Positions 44,347 through 58,465 are shown, counted from the first letter of the stretch. The stretch is DNA of 64,000 nt from Strongylocentrotus purpuratus (GCF_000002235.5 NW_022145594.1:21817890-21881889); one strand, 5' to 3'. The notes: generated by a model from the letters alone, not told the origin. Numbers and translations: made by a program.

Positions 44347-46384
44347 AGGTGATACGTAACGAAGTCAACGTATCACCTTTTGATTTCGTCAAGATTTTTC
44401 TTTATTATTTATTTTTATTATTCTTCCTCGAATTTGTTCGCAGGATATCTCAAGACTGAATAAAGCCATTATCATGAAACTTTAAATGATGATAGATCTT
44501 AGTCTAACTTAGAACTGTGTGACTTTTCAGACAGTCGAGGTCATCGTGACGTCATCCAGGCGCCATTTTGTGAAAATCAACTTATGATCATATCTTCATA
44601 AAGGAAAGCCATTTTTCATTCATATTTATCATGATTTAGATCAATATCCGTCCGGTCAATTTTAGGTCAATAAAAATGCGCAAATGCGCGCGTGCGCGCT
44701 CGTCCGCGCGTTTACGCGCGCGCAAAAATTAAAAATGCTCTAAATCATCCCAAATTTTTTTTGCATACGTTTCAGACCATATGGAGCATTTGATAAAAAA
44801 ATTACGCACACGCGCATGCGCGCGCGTTTTCGCGCGTACTGGCATTTTGCAACATAGAATCGCCGAATTTTTTCTGTCATCATATTCGGTACATTTTTCC
44901 AAGCATTTTGATAATTTGTTCACCTTTTATTAACGCAATGAGCGTCCGTCAAAGTTGACAGCACGCGCGGATTTGCGTTATCTTTATCCACAATACATGG
45001 GCAAAAACATGCCTATATAAAATTCAATGTAACTCTTTGGAATAGATATAAACTCCTAATATTTTTACATATTTGGATAGATTATGAGTCGGAGATATCA
45101 TTTCATGTCTCATTTTATCCTCAATTAACTCATGACGTCATCATAATGGCCTCCAAACTCAAAATTTTAATTTGCATATTATGACGTCAGCATATTTTTG
45201 GAAAATTGATTGTATCTCTGTAAATATTGATCAATTTTCTTTATAATTTTGATATGTTCTAGCTGAGACAATGTTCTACAAATGTAGTATTCACAATTTT
45301 TATTTTTGACAAAATTATCATGGTGTATTTTTGCGATTAAAGGAGGCATGTCAATTTTTCACATTTTGCGTGTATTCTCTAAGGGACATGACTTTTTCTC
45401 AAAACTGGATTCTACACTCCTGTCTTTCGCGAGCAAAATCTTCGTTGTTTTAGCTTTGTTTTCGCTGAGCTTTGGATATGTTGTAGCTGAGACAATGAGC
45501 TATCAAAAGTGTGCCTTTTATTTTTCGATTAGATGCCGGGATCAAGCTCATATTTCACTTGCAAAGTAGGATTTCTGAATTCCATTTCCCGTTTACGTGT
45601 AATCGCTATGGGAGATGTTTTGGTATATCGGTAACGCACTTGACTTCCAACCTCGAGATCCCTGGTTCGAGTCCGGGTGTCTCCAACACTTTTTTTTTCT
45701 CACTTTTTTTTCCTTTTGACCTTCACTGTACCATCTCCTTTGATTATTTAAACACGTAGATTCGCAAATAATGTCATAAATAACCCTTTTTACTTTATTA
45801 TTACCCTATTTTCACTTAATCCATTACTTTTTGCGTGTAATCCCTATGGGAGATGACTTTTTCTAAAATCTGGAGTCTACATTCCTGTCTTTTGCGAGCA
45901 ATATCGCCGTTATTTCGGCTTGGATTTTGTTGATTTTTTAGTATGTTGTAGCTGAGACTATATGCTATCTAAATCAACCCTCATTTTTTCAATAAGATGT
46001 CATGATCGCGCTCATGATCATGATCATGATCATCATGATCATCATTATCATAATGATGATAATCATTTATCAATTACATTTTCATTTCTTTGAATAAGAT
46101 AAAAATCGTCAAAAGGTGTTCTTCATGATGTAAATTAGAGTCAAATGTGTAACTGGTTACTGCACAGGGTCGAAGGTCATATATTGTTTCAATCTATCTT
46201 CCCTAGATCCATGATGATCAAGGAGACACAATTTAATCTTGACATATGAATAGATCATAATGGGAGAAGCATATGAATGGGAGAAGCAGTTTACAAAATA
46301 ATATATCGTGTAATGCATTATTCGTTATGTAGACCATTATCATACGTATCACCTAATTCGTCTAAGTGACGAATTAAAGTCTAG
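44347..46384 (+). mobile_element. Family A element, complete (2.04 kb)
   Basis: The 5' hairpin is AGGTGATACGTAACGAAGTC then AACGTATCACCT. It carries both CpG tracts, three TGACGTCA sites, a tRNA-like module at 45611, the GATCAT microsatellite at 46010-46070, and a clean 3' end ACGTATCACCT, AATTCGTC/GACGAATT, CTAG. It is a good type copy for the family. Confidence 0.85.
45611..45685 (+). other. tRNA-like Pol III module (type copy)
   Basis: About 75 bp folding as a tRNA-like cloverleaf. GGAGATG pairs with TGTCTCC (two G-T wobbles), CCTGG pairs with CCGGG around a TTCGAGT loop, and CTTGA pairs with TCGAG around a nine-base anticodon-side loop. The A box TGGTATATCGG and B box GGTTCGAGTCC fit the consensus, and nine T follow within a few bases, which could stop Pol III. 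Three extra bases between acceptor and A box mean it is not a standard tRNA. Similar modules start at 26903, 35445, 36846, 43447, 47588, 49563, 51668, 53773, 55732, 57692, 59720, 61944 and 63921. It may be a Pol III start site for the element or a tRNA-derived sequence it captured. Confidence 0.7.
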
Positions 46385-48359
46385 TTATTTATTATTATTC
46401 TTCCTCGAATTTGTTCGCAAGATATCTCAAGACTGAATGAAGCCATTGTCATGAATCTTTTAATGATGATAGATCTTAGTCTAACTTAGAACTGCGTGAA
46501 TTTTCAAAGACTCAAAGTCATCGTGACGTCATCCAGGCGCCATTTTGTGAAAATCAACTAATGATCATATCTTCATAACGAATAGTAATTTCTCATTCAT
46601 ATTTATCACGATTTAGATCAATATCCGTCCGGTCAATTTCAGGTCAATAAATGTGCGTAAATGCGCGCGTGCGCGCTCGTCCGCGCGTTTACGCGCGCGC
46701 AAAAATTTAAAATGCTCTAAATCATCCCAAATTTTTTTTGCATACGTTTCAGGCCATATGGAGCATTTGATAAAAAAATTACGCACACGCGCATGCGCGC
46801 GCGTTTTCGCGCGTACTGGCATTTTGCAACTTAGAATCGCCGATTTTTTTCTGTCATCATATTCGGTACATTTTTCCAAGCATTTTGATAAGTTGTTCAC
46901 CTTTTATTAACGCAATGAGCGTCCGTCAAAGTTGACAGCACGCGCGGATTTGCGTTATCTTTTTCCACAATACATGGGCAAAAACATGCCTATATAAAAT
47001 TCATTGTAACTCTTTAGAATAGATAGAAACTCCTAAAATGTTATCATATTTGGATAGATTAGGAGTCGGAAATATGATTTCATGTCTCATTTTATCCTCA
47101 ATTAACTCATGACGTCATCATAATGGCCTCCAAACTCAAAATTTCAATTTGCATATTATGACGTCAGCATATTTTTGGAAAATGGATTGTATCTCTGTAA
47201 ATATTGATCAATTTTCTTTTTAATTTTGATATGTTCTAGCTGAGACAATTTTCTACAAATGTAGTATTCACAATTTTTATTTTCGACAAAAGTATCATGG
47301 TGTATTTTTGCGATTAAAGGAGGCATGTCAATTTTACGCATTTTGCGTGTATTCTCTATAGGACATGACTTTTTCTCAAAACTGGATTCTACACTCCTGT
47401 CTTTCGCGAGCAAAATCTCCGTTGTTTTAGCTTCGTTTTCGCTGAGCTTTGGATATGTTGTAGCTGAGACAATGAGCTATCAAAAGTGTGCCTTTTATTT
47501 TTCGATTAGATGCCGGGATCATGCTCATATTTCACTTGCAAAGTAGGATTTCTGAATTCCATTTCCCGTTTACGTGTAATCGCTATGGGAGATGTTTTGG
47601 TATATCGGTAACGCACTTGACTTCCAACCTCGAGATCCCTGGTTCGAGTCCGGGTGTCTCCAACACTTTTTTTTCCACTTTTTTTTTCCTTTTGACCTTC
47701 ACTGTACCATCTCCTTTGATTATTTAAACACGTAGATTCGCAAATAATGTCATAAATAACCCTTTTTACTTTATTATTACCCTATTTTCACTTAATCCAT
47801 TACTTTTTGCGTGTAATCCCTATGGGAGATGACTTTTTCTAAAATCTGGAGTCTACATTCCTGTCTTTTGCGAGCAATATCGCCGTTATTTCGGCTTGGA
47901 TTTTGTTGATTTTTGAGTATGTTGTAGCTGAGACTATATGCTATCTAAATCAACCCTCATTTTTTCAATAAGATGTCATGATCGCGCTCATGATCATGAT
48001 CAAGATCATCATGATCATCATTATCATAATGATGATAATCATTTATCAATTACATTTTCATTTCTTTGAATAAGATAAAATCGTCAAAAAGTGTTCTTCA
48101 TGATGTAAATTAGAGTCAAATGTGTAACTGGTTACTGCACAGGGTCAAAGGTCATATATTGTTTCAATCTATCTTCCCTAGATCCACGATGATCAAGGAG
48201 ACACAATTTAATCTTGACATATGAATAGTTCACAATGGGAGAAGCATATGAAAGGGAGAAGCATTTTACAAAATAATATATCGTGTAATGCATTATTCGT
48301 TATGTAAACCATTATCATACGTATCACCTAATTCGTCTAAGTGACGAATTAAAGTCTAG
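46385..48359 (+). mobile_element. Family A body and 3' end
   Basis: Resumes at TTATTTATTATTATTCTTCC after the CTAG of the complete element and ends with its own CTAG at 48356-48359. The tRNA-like module is at 47588. It is close to the preceding unit across its 3' half. Confidence 0.8.
47588..47662 (+). other. tRNA-like module
   Basis: Same sequence as the type copy at 45611, followed by eight T. Confidence 0.6.
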
Positions 48360-50324
48360 TTATTTATTATTATTCTTCCTCGAATTTGTTCGCAGGATAT
48401 CTCAAGACTGAATAAAGCCATTATCATGAAACTTGCCATAATGATAGATCTTAGTCTAACTTAGAACTGCGTGACTTTTTAGAGAGTCAAAATTATCGTG
48501 ACGTCATCCAGGCGCCATTTTGTGAAAATCAACTAATGATCATATCTTCATAACGGAAAAGTATTTCTCATTCATAATTATCACGATTAAGATAAATATC
48601 CGTCCGGTCAAGTTGAGGTCAATAAAAGTGCGCAAATGCGCGCGTGCGCGTTCGTCCGCGCGTTTAAGCGCGCGCAAAAATTTAAAATGCTCCAAATCAT
48701 CCCAAATTTGTTTTGCATACGTTTCAGGCCATATGGAGCATTTGATAAAAAAATTACGCACACGCGCATGCGCGCGCGTTTTCGCGCGTACTGGCATTTT
48801 GCAACATAGAATCGCCGATTTTTTTATGTCATCATATTCGGTACATTTTTCCAAGCATTTTTGATATTTTGTTCACCTTTTATTAACGCAATGAGCGTCC
48901 GTCAAAGTTGACAGCACGCGCGGATTTGCGTGATTTTTATCCTCAATACAAGGGCAAAAAAATGCCTATACAAAATTCATTGTAACTCTTCAGAATAGAT
49001 AGAAACTCCCAATATTCTTTCATATGTGGATAGATTATGAAATGGAAATATGATATCATGTCTCATTTGATCCTCAATTAACTCATGACGTCATCATAAT
49101 GGCCTCCAAACTCAAAATTTCAATTTGCATATTATGACGTCAGCATATTTTTTGAAAATTGATTTTATCTCTAAAAATATAAATCAATTTTCTTTTAAAT
49201 TTTGATATGTTCTAGCTGAGACAATTTTCTACAAATGCAATATTCACAATTTTTATTTTTGACAAAAGTATCATGGTGTATTTTTGGGATTAAAGGAGGC
49301 ATGTCAATTTTTCACATTTTGCGTGTATTGTCTATGGGACATGACTATTTCTCAAAAATGCATTCTACATTTCCGTCTTTCGCGAGCAACATCTCCGTTT
49401 TTTTAACTTTGTTTTCGGTGAGCTTTGGATATGTTGTAGCTGAGACAATGAGCTATCTCCAATGTGTACTTCTTTTTTCGATCATATGCCGGGATCATGC
49501 TCATATTTTACTTGCAAAGTGGGATTTTAGAATTCCATTTTCGTTTACGTTTAATCGCTATGGGAAATGTTTTGGTATATCGGTAACGCACTTGACTTCC
49601 GACCTTGAGATCCCGGGTTCGAGTCCGGGTGTCTCCAACAATTTTTTCTCCACTTTTTTTTCCTTTTGACCTTTCACTGTACCATCTCCTTTGATTATTT
49701 AAACACGTAGAATCGCAAATAATGTAATAAACAACCCTATTTACTTTAGTGTTTCCCTATTTTCACTTAATCCATTACTTTTTGCGTGTAATCCCTGTGG
49801 GAGATAATTTTTTTCTCAAATCTGGATTCTACATTCCTGTCTTTTGCGAGCAATATCGCCGTTATTTCTGCTTGGATTTTGTTGATTTTTGAGTATGCTA
49901 TAGCTAAGACTTTGGGCTATCTAAATCACCCCTCATTTTTTCAATAAGATGTCAGGATCCCGCTCATGATCATGATCTTCATCATGATTATCATGATCAT
50001 CATTATCATAATGATGATAATCATTTATCAATTACATTTTCATTTCTTTGAATAAGATAAAATCGTCAAAATGTGTTCTTCATGATATAAATTAGAATCA
50101 AAGGTGTAACTGGTTGCTGCGCAGGGTCAATGGTCATATTTTTCAATCTATCTCCCCTAGATCCATAATGATCAAGGGGACACAATTTAAACTTGACATA
50201 TGGATAGATCTTAATGGATGAAGCATTTCATAAAATAATATGATATCGTGTAATGCATTCTTTATTATGTAAACCATTAGCATACGTATCACCTAATTCG
50301 TCAAAGTGACGAATTAAAGTCTAG
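48360..50324 (+). mobile_element. Family A body and 3' end
   Basis: The tRNA-like module is at 49563. Apart from its first bases it matches the unit ending at 52429 almost exactly, offset by 2,105 bp. Confidence 0.8.
49563..49637 (+). other. tRNA-like module
   Basis: Identical to the copy at 43447, as expected from the duplicated unit. Confidence 0.6.
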
Positions 50325-50326
50325 TT

Positions 50327-50381
50327 AGGTGATACGTACGTAGACGTATCACCTTTTGATTTCGTCAAGATTTTTATTATT
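50327..50381 (+). mobile_element. Family A 5' end
   Basis: Hairpin AGGTGATACGTACGTAGACG then TATCACCT, followed by TTTTGATTTCGTCAAG and the next 5' end. Confidence 0.75.
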
Positions 50382-52429
50382 AGGTGATACGTACGTAGAC
50401 GTATCACCTTTTGATTTCGTCAAGATTTTTATTATTTATTTATTTATTTATTTATTATTATTTATTATTTATTATTATTCTTCCTCGAATTTGTTCGCAG
50501 GATATCTCAAGACTGAATAAAGCCATTATCATGAAACTTGCCATGATGATAGATCTTAGTCTAACTTAGAACTGCGTGACTTTTTAGAGAGTCAAAATTA
50601 TCGTGACGTCATCCAGGCGCCATTTTGTGAAAATCAACTAATGATCATATCTTCATAACGGAAAAGTATTTCTCATTCATAATTATCACGATTAAGATAA
50701 ATATCCGTCCGGTCAAGTTGAGGTCAATAAAAGTGCGCAAATGCGCGCGTGCGCGTTCGTCCGCGCGTTTAAGCGCGCGCAAAAATTTAAAATGCTCCAA
50801 ATCATCCCAAATTTTTTTTGCATACGTTTCAGGCCATATGGAGCATTTGATAAAAAAAATTACGCACACGCGCATGCGCGCGCGTTTTCGCGCGTACTGG
50901 CATTTTGCAACATAGAATCGCCGATTTTTTTATGTCATCATATTCGGTACATTTTTCCAAGCATTTTGATATTTTGTTCACCTTTTATTAACGCAATCAG
51001 CGTCCGTCAAAGTTGACAGCACGCGCGGATTTGCGTGATTTTTATCCTCAATACAAGGGCAAAAAAATGCCTATACAAAATTCATTGTAACTCTTCAGAA
51101 TAGATAGAAACTCCCAATATTCTTTCATATGTGGATAGATTATGAAATGGAAATATGATATCATGTCTCATTTGATCCTCAATTAACTCATGACGTCATC
51201 ATAATGGCCTCCAAACTCAAAATTTCAATTTGCATATTATGACGTCAGCATATTTTTTGAAAATTGATTTTATCTCTAAAAATATAAATCAATTTTCTTT
51301 TAAATTTTGATATGTTCTAGCTGAGACAATTTTCTACAAATGCAATATTCACAATTTTTATTTTTGACAAAAGTATCATGGTGTATTTTTGGGATTAAAG
51401 GAGGCATGTCAATTTTTCACATTTTGCGTGTATTGTCTATGGGACATGACTATTTCTCAAAAATGCATTCTACATTTCCGTCTTTCGCGAGCAACATCTC
51501 CGTTTTTTTAACTTTGTTTTCGGTGAGCTTCGGATATGTTGTAGCTGAGACAATGAGCTATCTCCAATGTGTACTTCTTTTTTCGATCATATGCCGGGAT
51601 CATGCTCATATTTTACTTGCAAAGTGGGATTTTAGAATTCCATTTTCGTTTACGTTTAATCGCTATGGGAAATGTTTTGGTATATCGGTAACGCACTTGA
51701 CTTCCGACCTTGAGATCCCGGGTTCGAGTCCGGGTGTCTCCAACAATTTTTTCTCCACTTTTTTTTCCTTTTGACCTTTCACTGTACCATCTCCTTTGAT
51801 TATTTAAACACGTAGAATCGCAAATAATGTAATAAACAACCCTATTTACTTTAGTGTTTCCCTATTTTCACTTAATCCATTACTTTTTGCGTGTAATCCC
51901 TGTGGGAGATAATTTTTTTCTCAAATCTGGATTCTACATTCCTGTCTTTTGCGAGCAATATCGCCGTTATTTCTGCTTGGATTTTGTTGATTTTTTAGTA
52001 TGCTATAGCTAAGACTTTGGGCTATCTAAATCACCCCTCATTTTTTCAATAAGATGTCAGGATCCCGCTCATGATCATGATCTTCATCATGATTATCATG
52101 ATCATCATTATCATAATGATGATAATCATTTATCAATTACATTTTCATTTCTTTGAATAAGATAAAATCGTCAAAATGTGTTCTTCATGATATAAATTAG
52201 AATCAAAGGTGTAACTGGTTGCTGCGCAGGGTCAATGGTCATATTTTTCAATCTATCTCCCCTAGATCCATAATGATCAAGGGGACACAATTTAAACTTG
52301 ACATATGGATAGATCTTAATGGATGAAGCATTTCATAAAATAATATGATATCGTGTAATGCATTCTTTATTATGTAAACCATTAGCATACGTATCACCTA
52401 ATTCGTCAAAGTGACGAATTAAAGTCTAG
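50382..52429 (+). mobile_element. Family A element, complete (2.05 kb)
   Basis: 5' hairpin at 50382, long TTATT tract, tRNA-like module at 51668, CTAG at 52426-52429. The 2,105-bp spacing to the next double 5' end shows this unit came from a recent tandem duplication. Confidence 0.85.
51668..51742 (+). other. tRNA-like module
   Basis: Identical to the copies at 43447 and 49563. Confidence 0.6.
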
Positions 52430-52431
52430 TT

Positions 52432-52486
52432 AGGTGATACGTACGTAGACGTATCACCTTTTGATTTCGTCAAGATTTTTATTATT
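52432..52486 (+). mobile_element. Family A 5' end
   Basis: Copy of the 5' end at 50327 produced by the 2,105-bp duplication. Its element could be closed by the 3' end at 56486. Confidence 0.7.
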
Positions 52487-54529
52487 AGGTGATACGTACG
52501 TAGACGTATCACCTTTTGATTTCGTCAAGATTTTTATTATTTATTTATTTATTTATTTATTATTATTTATTATTTATTATTATTCTTCCTCGAATTTGTT
52601 CGCAGGATATCTCAAGACTGAATAAAGCCATTATCATGAAACTTGCCATGATGATAGATCTTAGTCTAACTTAGAACTGCGTGACTTTTTAGAGAGTCAA
52701 AATTATCGTGACGTCATCCAGGCGCCATTTTGTGAAAATCAACTAATGATCATATCTTCATAACGGAAAAGTATTTCTCATTCATAATTATCACGATTAA
52801 GATAAATATCCGTCCGGTCAAGTTGAGGTCAATAAAAGTGCGCAAATGCGCGCGTGCGCGTTCGTCCGCGCGTTTAAGCGCGCGCAAAAATTTAAAATGC
52901 TCCAAATCATCCCAAATTTTTTTTGCATACGTTTCAGGCCATATGGAGCATTTGATAAAAAAATTACGCACACGCGCATGCGCGCGCGTTTTCGCGCGTA
53001 CTGGCATTTTGCAACATAGAATCGCCGATTTTTTTATGTCATCATATTCGGTACATTTTTCCAAGCATTTTGATATTTTGTTCACCTTTTATTAACGCAA
53101 TGAGCGTCCGTCAAAGTTGACAGCACGCGCGGATTTGCGTTATCTTTATCCACAATACATGGGCAAAAACATGCCTATATAAAATTCATTGTAACTCTTT
53201 AGAATAGATAGAAACTCCTAATATTTTGTCATATTTGGATAGATTATGAGTCGGAGATATGATTTCATGTCTCATTTGATCCTCAATTAACTCATGACGT
53301 CATCATAATGGCCTCCAAACTCAAAATTTCAATTTGCATATTATGACGTCAGCATATTTTTTGAAAATTGATTGTATCTCTGTAAATATGGATCAATTTT
53401 CTTTTTAATTTTGATATGTTCTAGCTGAGACAATTTTCTACAAATGTAATATTCACAATTTTTATTTTTGACAAAAGTATCATGGTGTATTTTTGCGATT
53501 TAAGGAGGCATGTCAATTTTTCGCATTTTGCGTGTATTCTCTATGGGACATGACTTTTTCTCAAAAGTGGATTCTACACTCCTGTCTTTCGCGAGCAAAA
53601 TCTCCGTTGTTTTAGCTTCGTTTTCGCTGAGCTTTGGATATGTTGTAGCTGAGACAATGAGCTATCAAAAGTGTTTCCTTTATTTTTCGATTAGATGCCG
53701 GGATCATGCTCATATTTCACTTGCAAAGTAGGATTTCTGAATTCTATTTCCTGTTTACGTGTAATCGCTATGGGAGATGTTTTGGTATATCGGTAACGCA
53801 CTTTACTTCCAACCTCGAGATCCCTGGTTCGAGTCCGGGTGTCTCCAACACTTTTTTTTTCACTTTTTTTCATTTTGACCTTCACTGTACCATCTCCTTT
53901 GATTATTTAAACACGTAGATTCGCAAATAATGTCATAAATAACCCTTTTAACTTTATTATTACCCTATTTTCACTTAATCCATTACTTTTTGCGTGTAAT
54001 CCCTATGGGAAATGACCTTTTCTCAAATCTGGAGTCTACATTTCTGTCTTTTGCGAGCAATATTGCCGTTATTTCGGCTTGGATTTTGTTGATTTTTGAG
54101 TATGTTGTAGCTGAGACTATATGCTATCTAAATCAACCCTCATTTTTTCAATAAGATGTCATGATCGCGCTCATGATCATGATCATCACGATCATCATTA
54201 TCATAATGATGCTAATCATTTATCAATTACATTTTCATTTCTTTGAATAAGATAAAATCGTCAAAAGGTGTTCTTCATGATGTAAATTAGAGTCAAATGT
54301 GTAACTGGTTACTGCACAGGGTCAAAGGTCATATATTGTTTCAATCTATCTTCCCTAGATCCATGATGATCAAGAAGACACAATTTAATCTTGACATATG
54401 AATAGATCATAATGGGAGAAGCATATGAATGGGAGAAGCAAAATAATATATCGTGTAATGCATTATTCGTTATGTAAACCCTTATCATACGTATCACCTA
54501 ATTCGTCTAAGTGACGAATTAAAGTCTAG
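52487..54529 (+). mobile_element. Family A element, complete (2.04 kb)
   Basis: 5' hairpin at 52487, tRNA-like module at 53773, CTAG at 54526-54529. The first 600 bp match the preceding unit. From about 53110 on it matches the 46-48 kb unit type, so it may be a crossover product. Confidence 0.8.
53773..53847 (+). other. tRNA-like module
   Basis: Type sequence with G to T in the anticodon stem (CTTTA for CTTGA), which breaks one pair. Followed by nine T. Confidence 0.55.
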
Positions 54530-56486
54530 TTATTTATTATTATTCTTCCTCGAATTTGTTCGCAGGATATCTCAAGACTGAATAAAGCCATTATCATGAA
54601 ACTTGCAATGATGATAGATCTTAGTCTAACTTAGAACTGCGTGACTTTTTAGAGAGTCAAAATTATCGTGACGTCATCCAGGCGCCATTTTGTGAAAATC
54701 AACTAATGATCATATCTTCATAACGGAAAAGTATTTCTCATTCATAATTATCACGATTAAGATAAATATCCGTCCGGTCAAGTTGAGGTCAAAAAAAGTG
54801 CGCAAATTCGCGCGTGCGCGTTCGTCCGCGCGTTTAAGCGCGCGCAAAAATTTAAAATGCTCCAAATCATCCCAAATTTTTTTTGCATACGTTTCAGGCC
54901 ATATGGAGCATTTGATAAAAAAATTACGCACACGCGCATGCGCGCGCGTTTTCGCGCGTACTGGCATTTTGCAACATAGAATCGCCGATTTTTTTCTGTC
55001 ATCATATTCGGTACATTTTTCCAAGCATTTTGATAATTTGTTCACCTTTTATTAACGCAATGAGCGTCCGTCAAAGTTGACAGCACGCGCGGATTTGCGT
55101 TATCTTTATCCACAATACATGGGCAAAAACATGCCTATATAAAATTCATTGTAACTCTTTAAAATAGATAGAAACTCCTAATATTTTTTCATATTTGGAT
55201 AGATTATGAGTCGGAGATATGATTTCATGTCTCATTTGACCCTCAATTAACTCATGACGTCATCATAATGGCCTCCGAACTCAAAAATTTTATTTGCATA
55301 TTATGACGTCAGCATATTTTTGGAAAATTGATTGTATCTCTGTAAATATGGATCAAGTTTCTTTTTAATTTTGATATGTTCTAGCTAAGACAATTTTCTA
55401 CAAATGTAGTATACACAATTTTCCAGTTTGACAAAAGTATCATGGTGTATTTTTGCGATTAAAGGAGGCATGTCAATTTTTCGCATTTTGCGTGTATTCT
55501 CTATGGGACATGACTTTTTCTCAAAACTGGATTCTACACTCCTGTCTTTCGTGAGCAAAATCTCCGTTGTTTGAGCTTTGTTTTCGCTGAGCTTTGGATA
55601 TGTTGTAGCTGAGACAATGAGCTATCAAAAATGTGTTTTTATTTTTCGATTAAATGCCGGGATCATGCTCATATTTCACTTGCAAAGTAGAATTTCTGAA
55701 TTCCATTTCCCGTTTACGTGTAATCGCTATGGGAGATGTTTTGGTATATCGGTAACGCACTTGACTTCCAACCTCGAGATCCCTGGTTCGAGTCCGGGTG
55801 TCTCCAACACTTTTTTTTTCACTTTTTTTTCCTTTTGACCTTCACTGTACCATCTCCTTTGATTATTTAAACACGTAGATTCGCAGATAATGTCATAAAT
55901 AACCCTTTTTACTTTATTATTACCCTATTTTCACTTAATCCATTACTTTTTGCGTGTCATCCCTATGGGAGATGACTTTTTCTAAAATCTGGAGTCTACA
56001 TTCCTGTCTTTTGCGAGCAATATCGCCGTTATTTCTGCATGGATTTTGTTGATTTTTTAGTATGTTGTCGCTGAGACTTTATGCTATCTAAATCAACCCT
56101 CATTTTTGTAATAAGATGTCAGGATTGCGCTCATGATCATGATCATGATCATTATCATCATGATCATCATTATCATAATGATGATAATCATTTATCAATT
56201 ACATTTTAATTTCTTTAAATAAGATAAAATCGTCAAAATGTGTTCTTCATGATGTAAATTAGAGTCAAAGGTGTAACTGGTTACTGTACAGGGTCATAGG
56301 TCATATATTGTTTCAATCTATCTTCCCTAGATCCCTGATCAAGGGGACGCAATTTAAACTTGACATATGGATAGATCATAATAGGAAAAGCATTTTATAA
56401 ATAATATATCGTGTAATGCATTATTCGTTATGTAAACCATTATCACACGTATCACCTAATTCGTCGAGTGACGAATTAAAGTCTAG
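54530..56486 (+). mobile_element. Family A body and 3' end
   Basis: No 5' hairpin. The tRNA-like module is at 55732. The 3' hairpin loop is shortened (GTCGAGTGAC) before CTAG. Confidence 0.8.
55732..55806 (+). other. tRNA-like module
   Basis: Same sequence as the type copy, followed by nine T. Confidence 0.6.
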
Positions 56487-58463
56487 TTATTTATTATTAT
56501 TATTCTTCCTCGAATTTGTTCGCAGGATATCTCAAGACTGAATGAAGCCATTGTTATGAATCTTTCAATGATGATAGATCTTAGTCTAACTTAGAACTGC
56601 GTGAATTTTCAAAGACTCAAAGTCATCGTGACGTCATCCAGGCGCCATTTTGTGAAAATCAACTAATGATCATATCTTCATAATGAATAGTCATTTTTCA
56701 TTCATATTTATCGTGATTAAGATCAATATCCGTCCGGTCAATCTCAAGTCAATAAACGTCCGTAAATGCGCGCGTGCGCGCTCGTCCGCGCGTTTACGCG
56801 CGCGCAAAAAATTAAAATGCTCTTAATCATTCCAAATTTTTTTTGCATACGTTTCAGGCCATATGGAGCATTTGATAAAAAAAATACGCACACGCGCATG
56901 CGCGCGCGTTTTCGCGCGTACTGGCATTTTGCAACATAGAATCGCCGATTTTTTTCTGACATCATATTTGGTACATTTTTCCAAGCATTTTGATAATTTG
57001 TTCACCTTTTTTTAACGCAATGAGCGTCCGTCAAAGTTGACAGCACGTGCGGATTTGCGTTATCTTTATCCACAATACATGGGCAAAAACATGCCTATAT
57101 AAAATTCATTGTAACTCTTTAGAATAGATAGAAACTCCTAATATTTTTTCATATTTGGATAGATTATGAGTCGGAGATAAGATTTCATGTCTCATTTGAT
57201 CCTCAATTAACTCATGACGTCATCATAATGGCCTCCAAACTCAAAATTTCAATTTGCATATTATTACGTCAGTATATTTTTGGAAAATTGATTGTATCTC
57301 TGTAAATATTGATCAATTTTCTTTTTAATTTTGATATGTTCTAGCTGTGACAATTTTCTACAAATGTAGTATCCATAACTTTTATTTTTGATAAAAGTAT
57401 CATGGTGTATTTTTGCGATTAAAGGAGGCATGTCAATTTTTCGCATTTCGCGTGTATTCTCTATGGAACATGACTTTTTCTCAAAACTGGATTCTACACT
57501 CCTGTCTTTCGCGAGCAAAATCTCCGTTGTTTTAGCTTTGTTTTCGCTGAGCTTCGGATATGTTGTAGCTGAGACAATGAGCTATCAAAAATGTGTTTTT
57601 ATTTTTCGATTAGATGCCGGGATCATGCTCATATTTCACTTGCAAAGTAGGATTTCTGAATTCCATTTCCTGTTTACGTGTAATCGCTATGGGAGATGTT
57701 TTGGTATATCGGTATACGCACTTGACTTCCAACCTCGAGATCCCTGGTTCGAGTCCGGGTGTCTCCAACACTTTTTTTTCTCACTTTTTTTCCTTTTGAC
57801 CTTTACTGTACCATCTCCTTTGATTATTTTAACACGTAGATTCGCAAATAATGTCATAAATAACCCTTTTTACTTTATTATTACCCTATTTTCACTTAAT
57901 CCATTACTTTTTGCGTGTAATCCCTATGGGAGATGACTTTTTCTCAAATCTGGAGTCTACATTCCTGTCTTTTGCGAGCAATATCGCCGTTATTTCGGCT
58001 TGGATTTTGTTGATTTTTGAGTATGTTGTAGCTGAGACTATATGCTATCTAAATCAACCCTCATTTTTTCAATAAGATGTCATGATCGCGCTCATGATCA
58101 TGATCATGATCATCATGATCATCATTATCATAATGATGATAATCATTTATCAATTACATTTTCATTTCTTTGAATAAGATAAAATCGTCAAAAGGTGTTC
58201 TTCATGATGTAAATTAGAGTCAAATGTGTAACTGGTTACTGCACAGGGTCAAAGGTCATATATTGTTTCAATCTATCTTCCCTAGATCCATGATGATCAA
58301 GGAGACACAATTTAATCTTGACATATGAATAGATCATAATGGGAGAAGCATATGAATGGGAGAAGCATTTTACAAAATAATATATCGTGTAATGCATTAT
58401 TCGTTATGTAGACCATTATCATACGTATCACCTAATTCGTCTAAGTGACGAATTAAAGTCTAG
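56487..58463 (+). mobile_element. Family A body and 3' end
   Basis: No 5' hairpin. The tRNA-like module at 57692 has one extra base in its D-arm region. Clean CTAG at 58460-58463. Confidence 0.8.
57692..57767 (+). other. tRNA-like module with one-base insertion
   Basis: GGTATACGC replaces GGTAACGC just after the A box. The rest matches the type copy. Confidence 0.55.
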
Positions 58464-58465
58464 TT

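Noticed and set aside
45611-45685. A standard functional tRNA gene
   Set aside because: There are three extra bases between acceptor stem and A box and an enlarged anticodon loop, so an ordinary tRNA is unlikely. Kept as a tRNA-like module.
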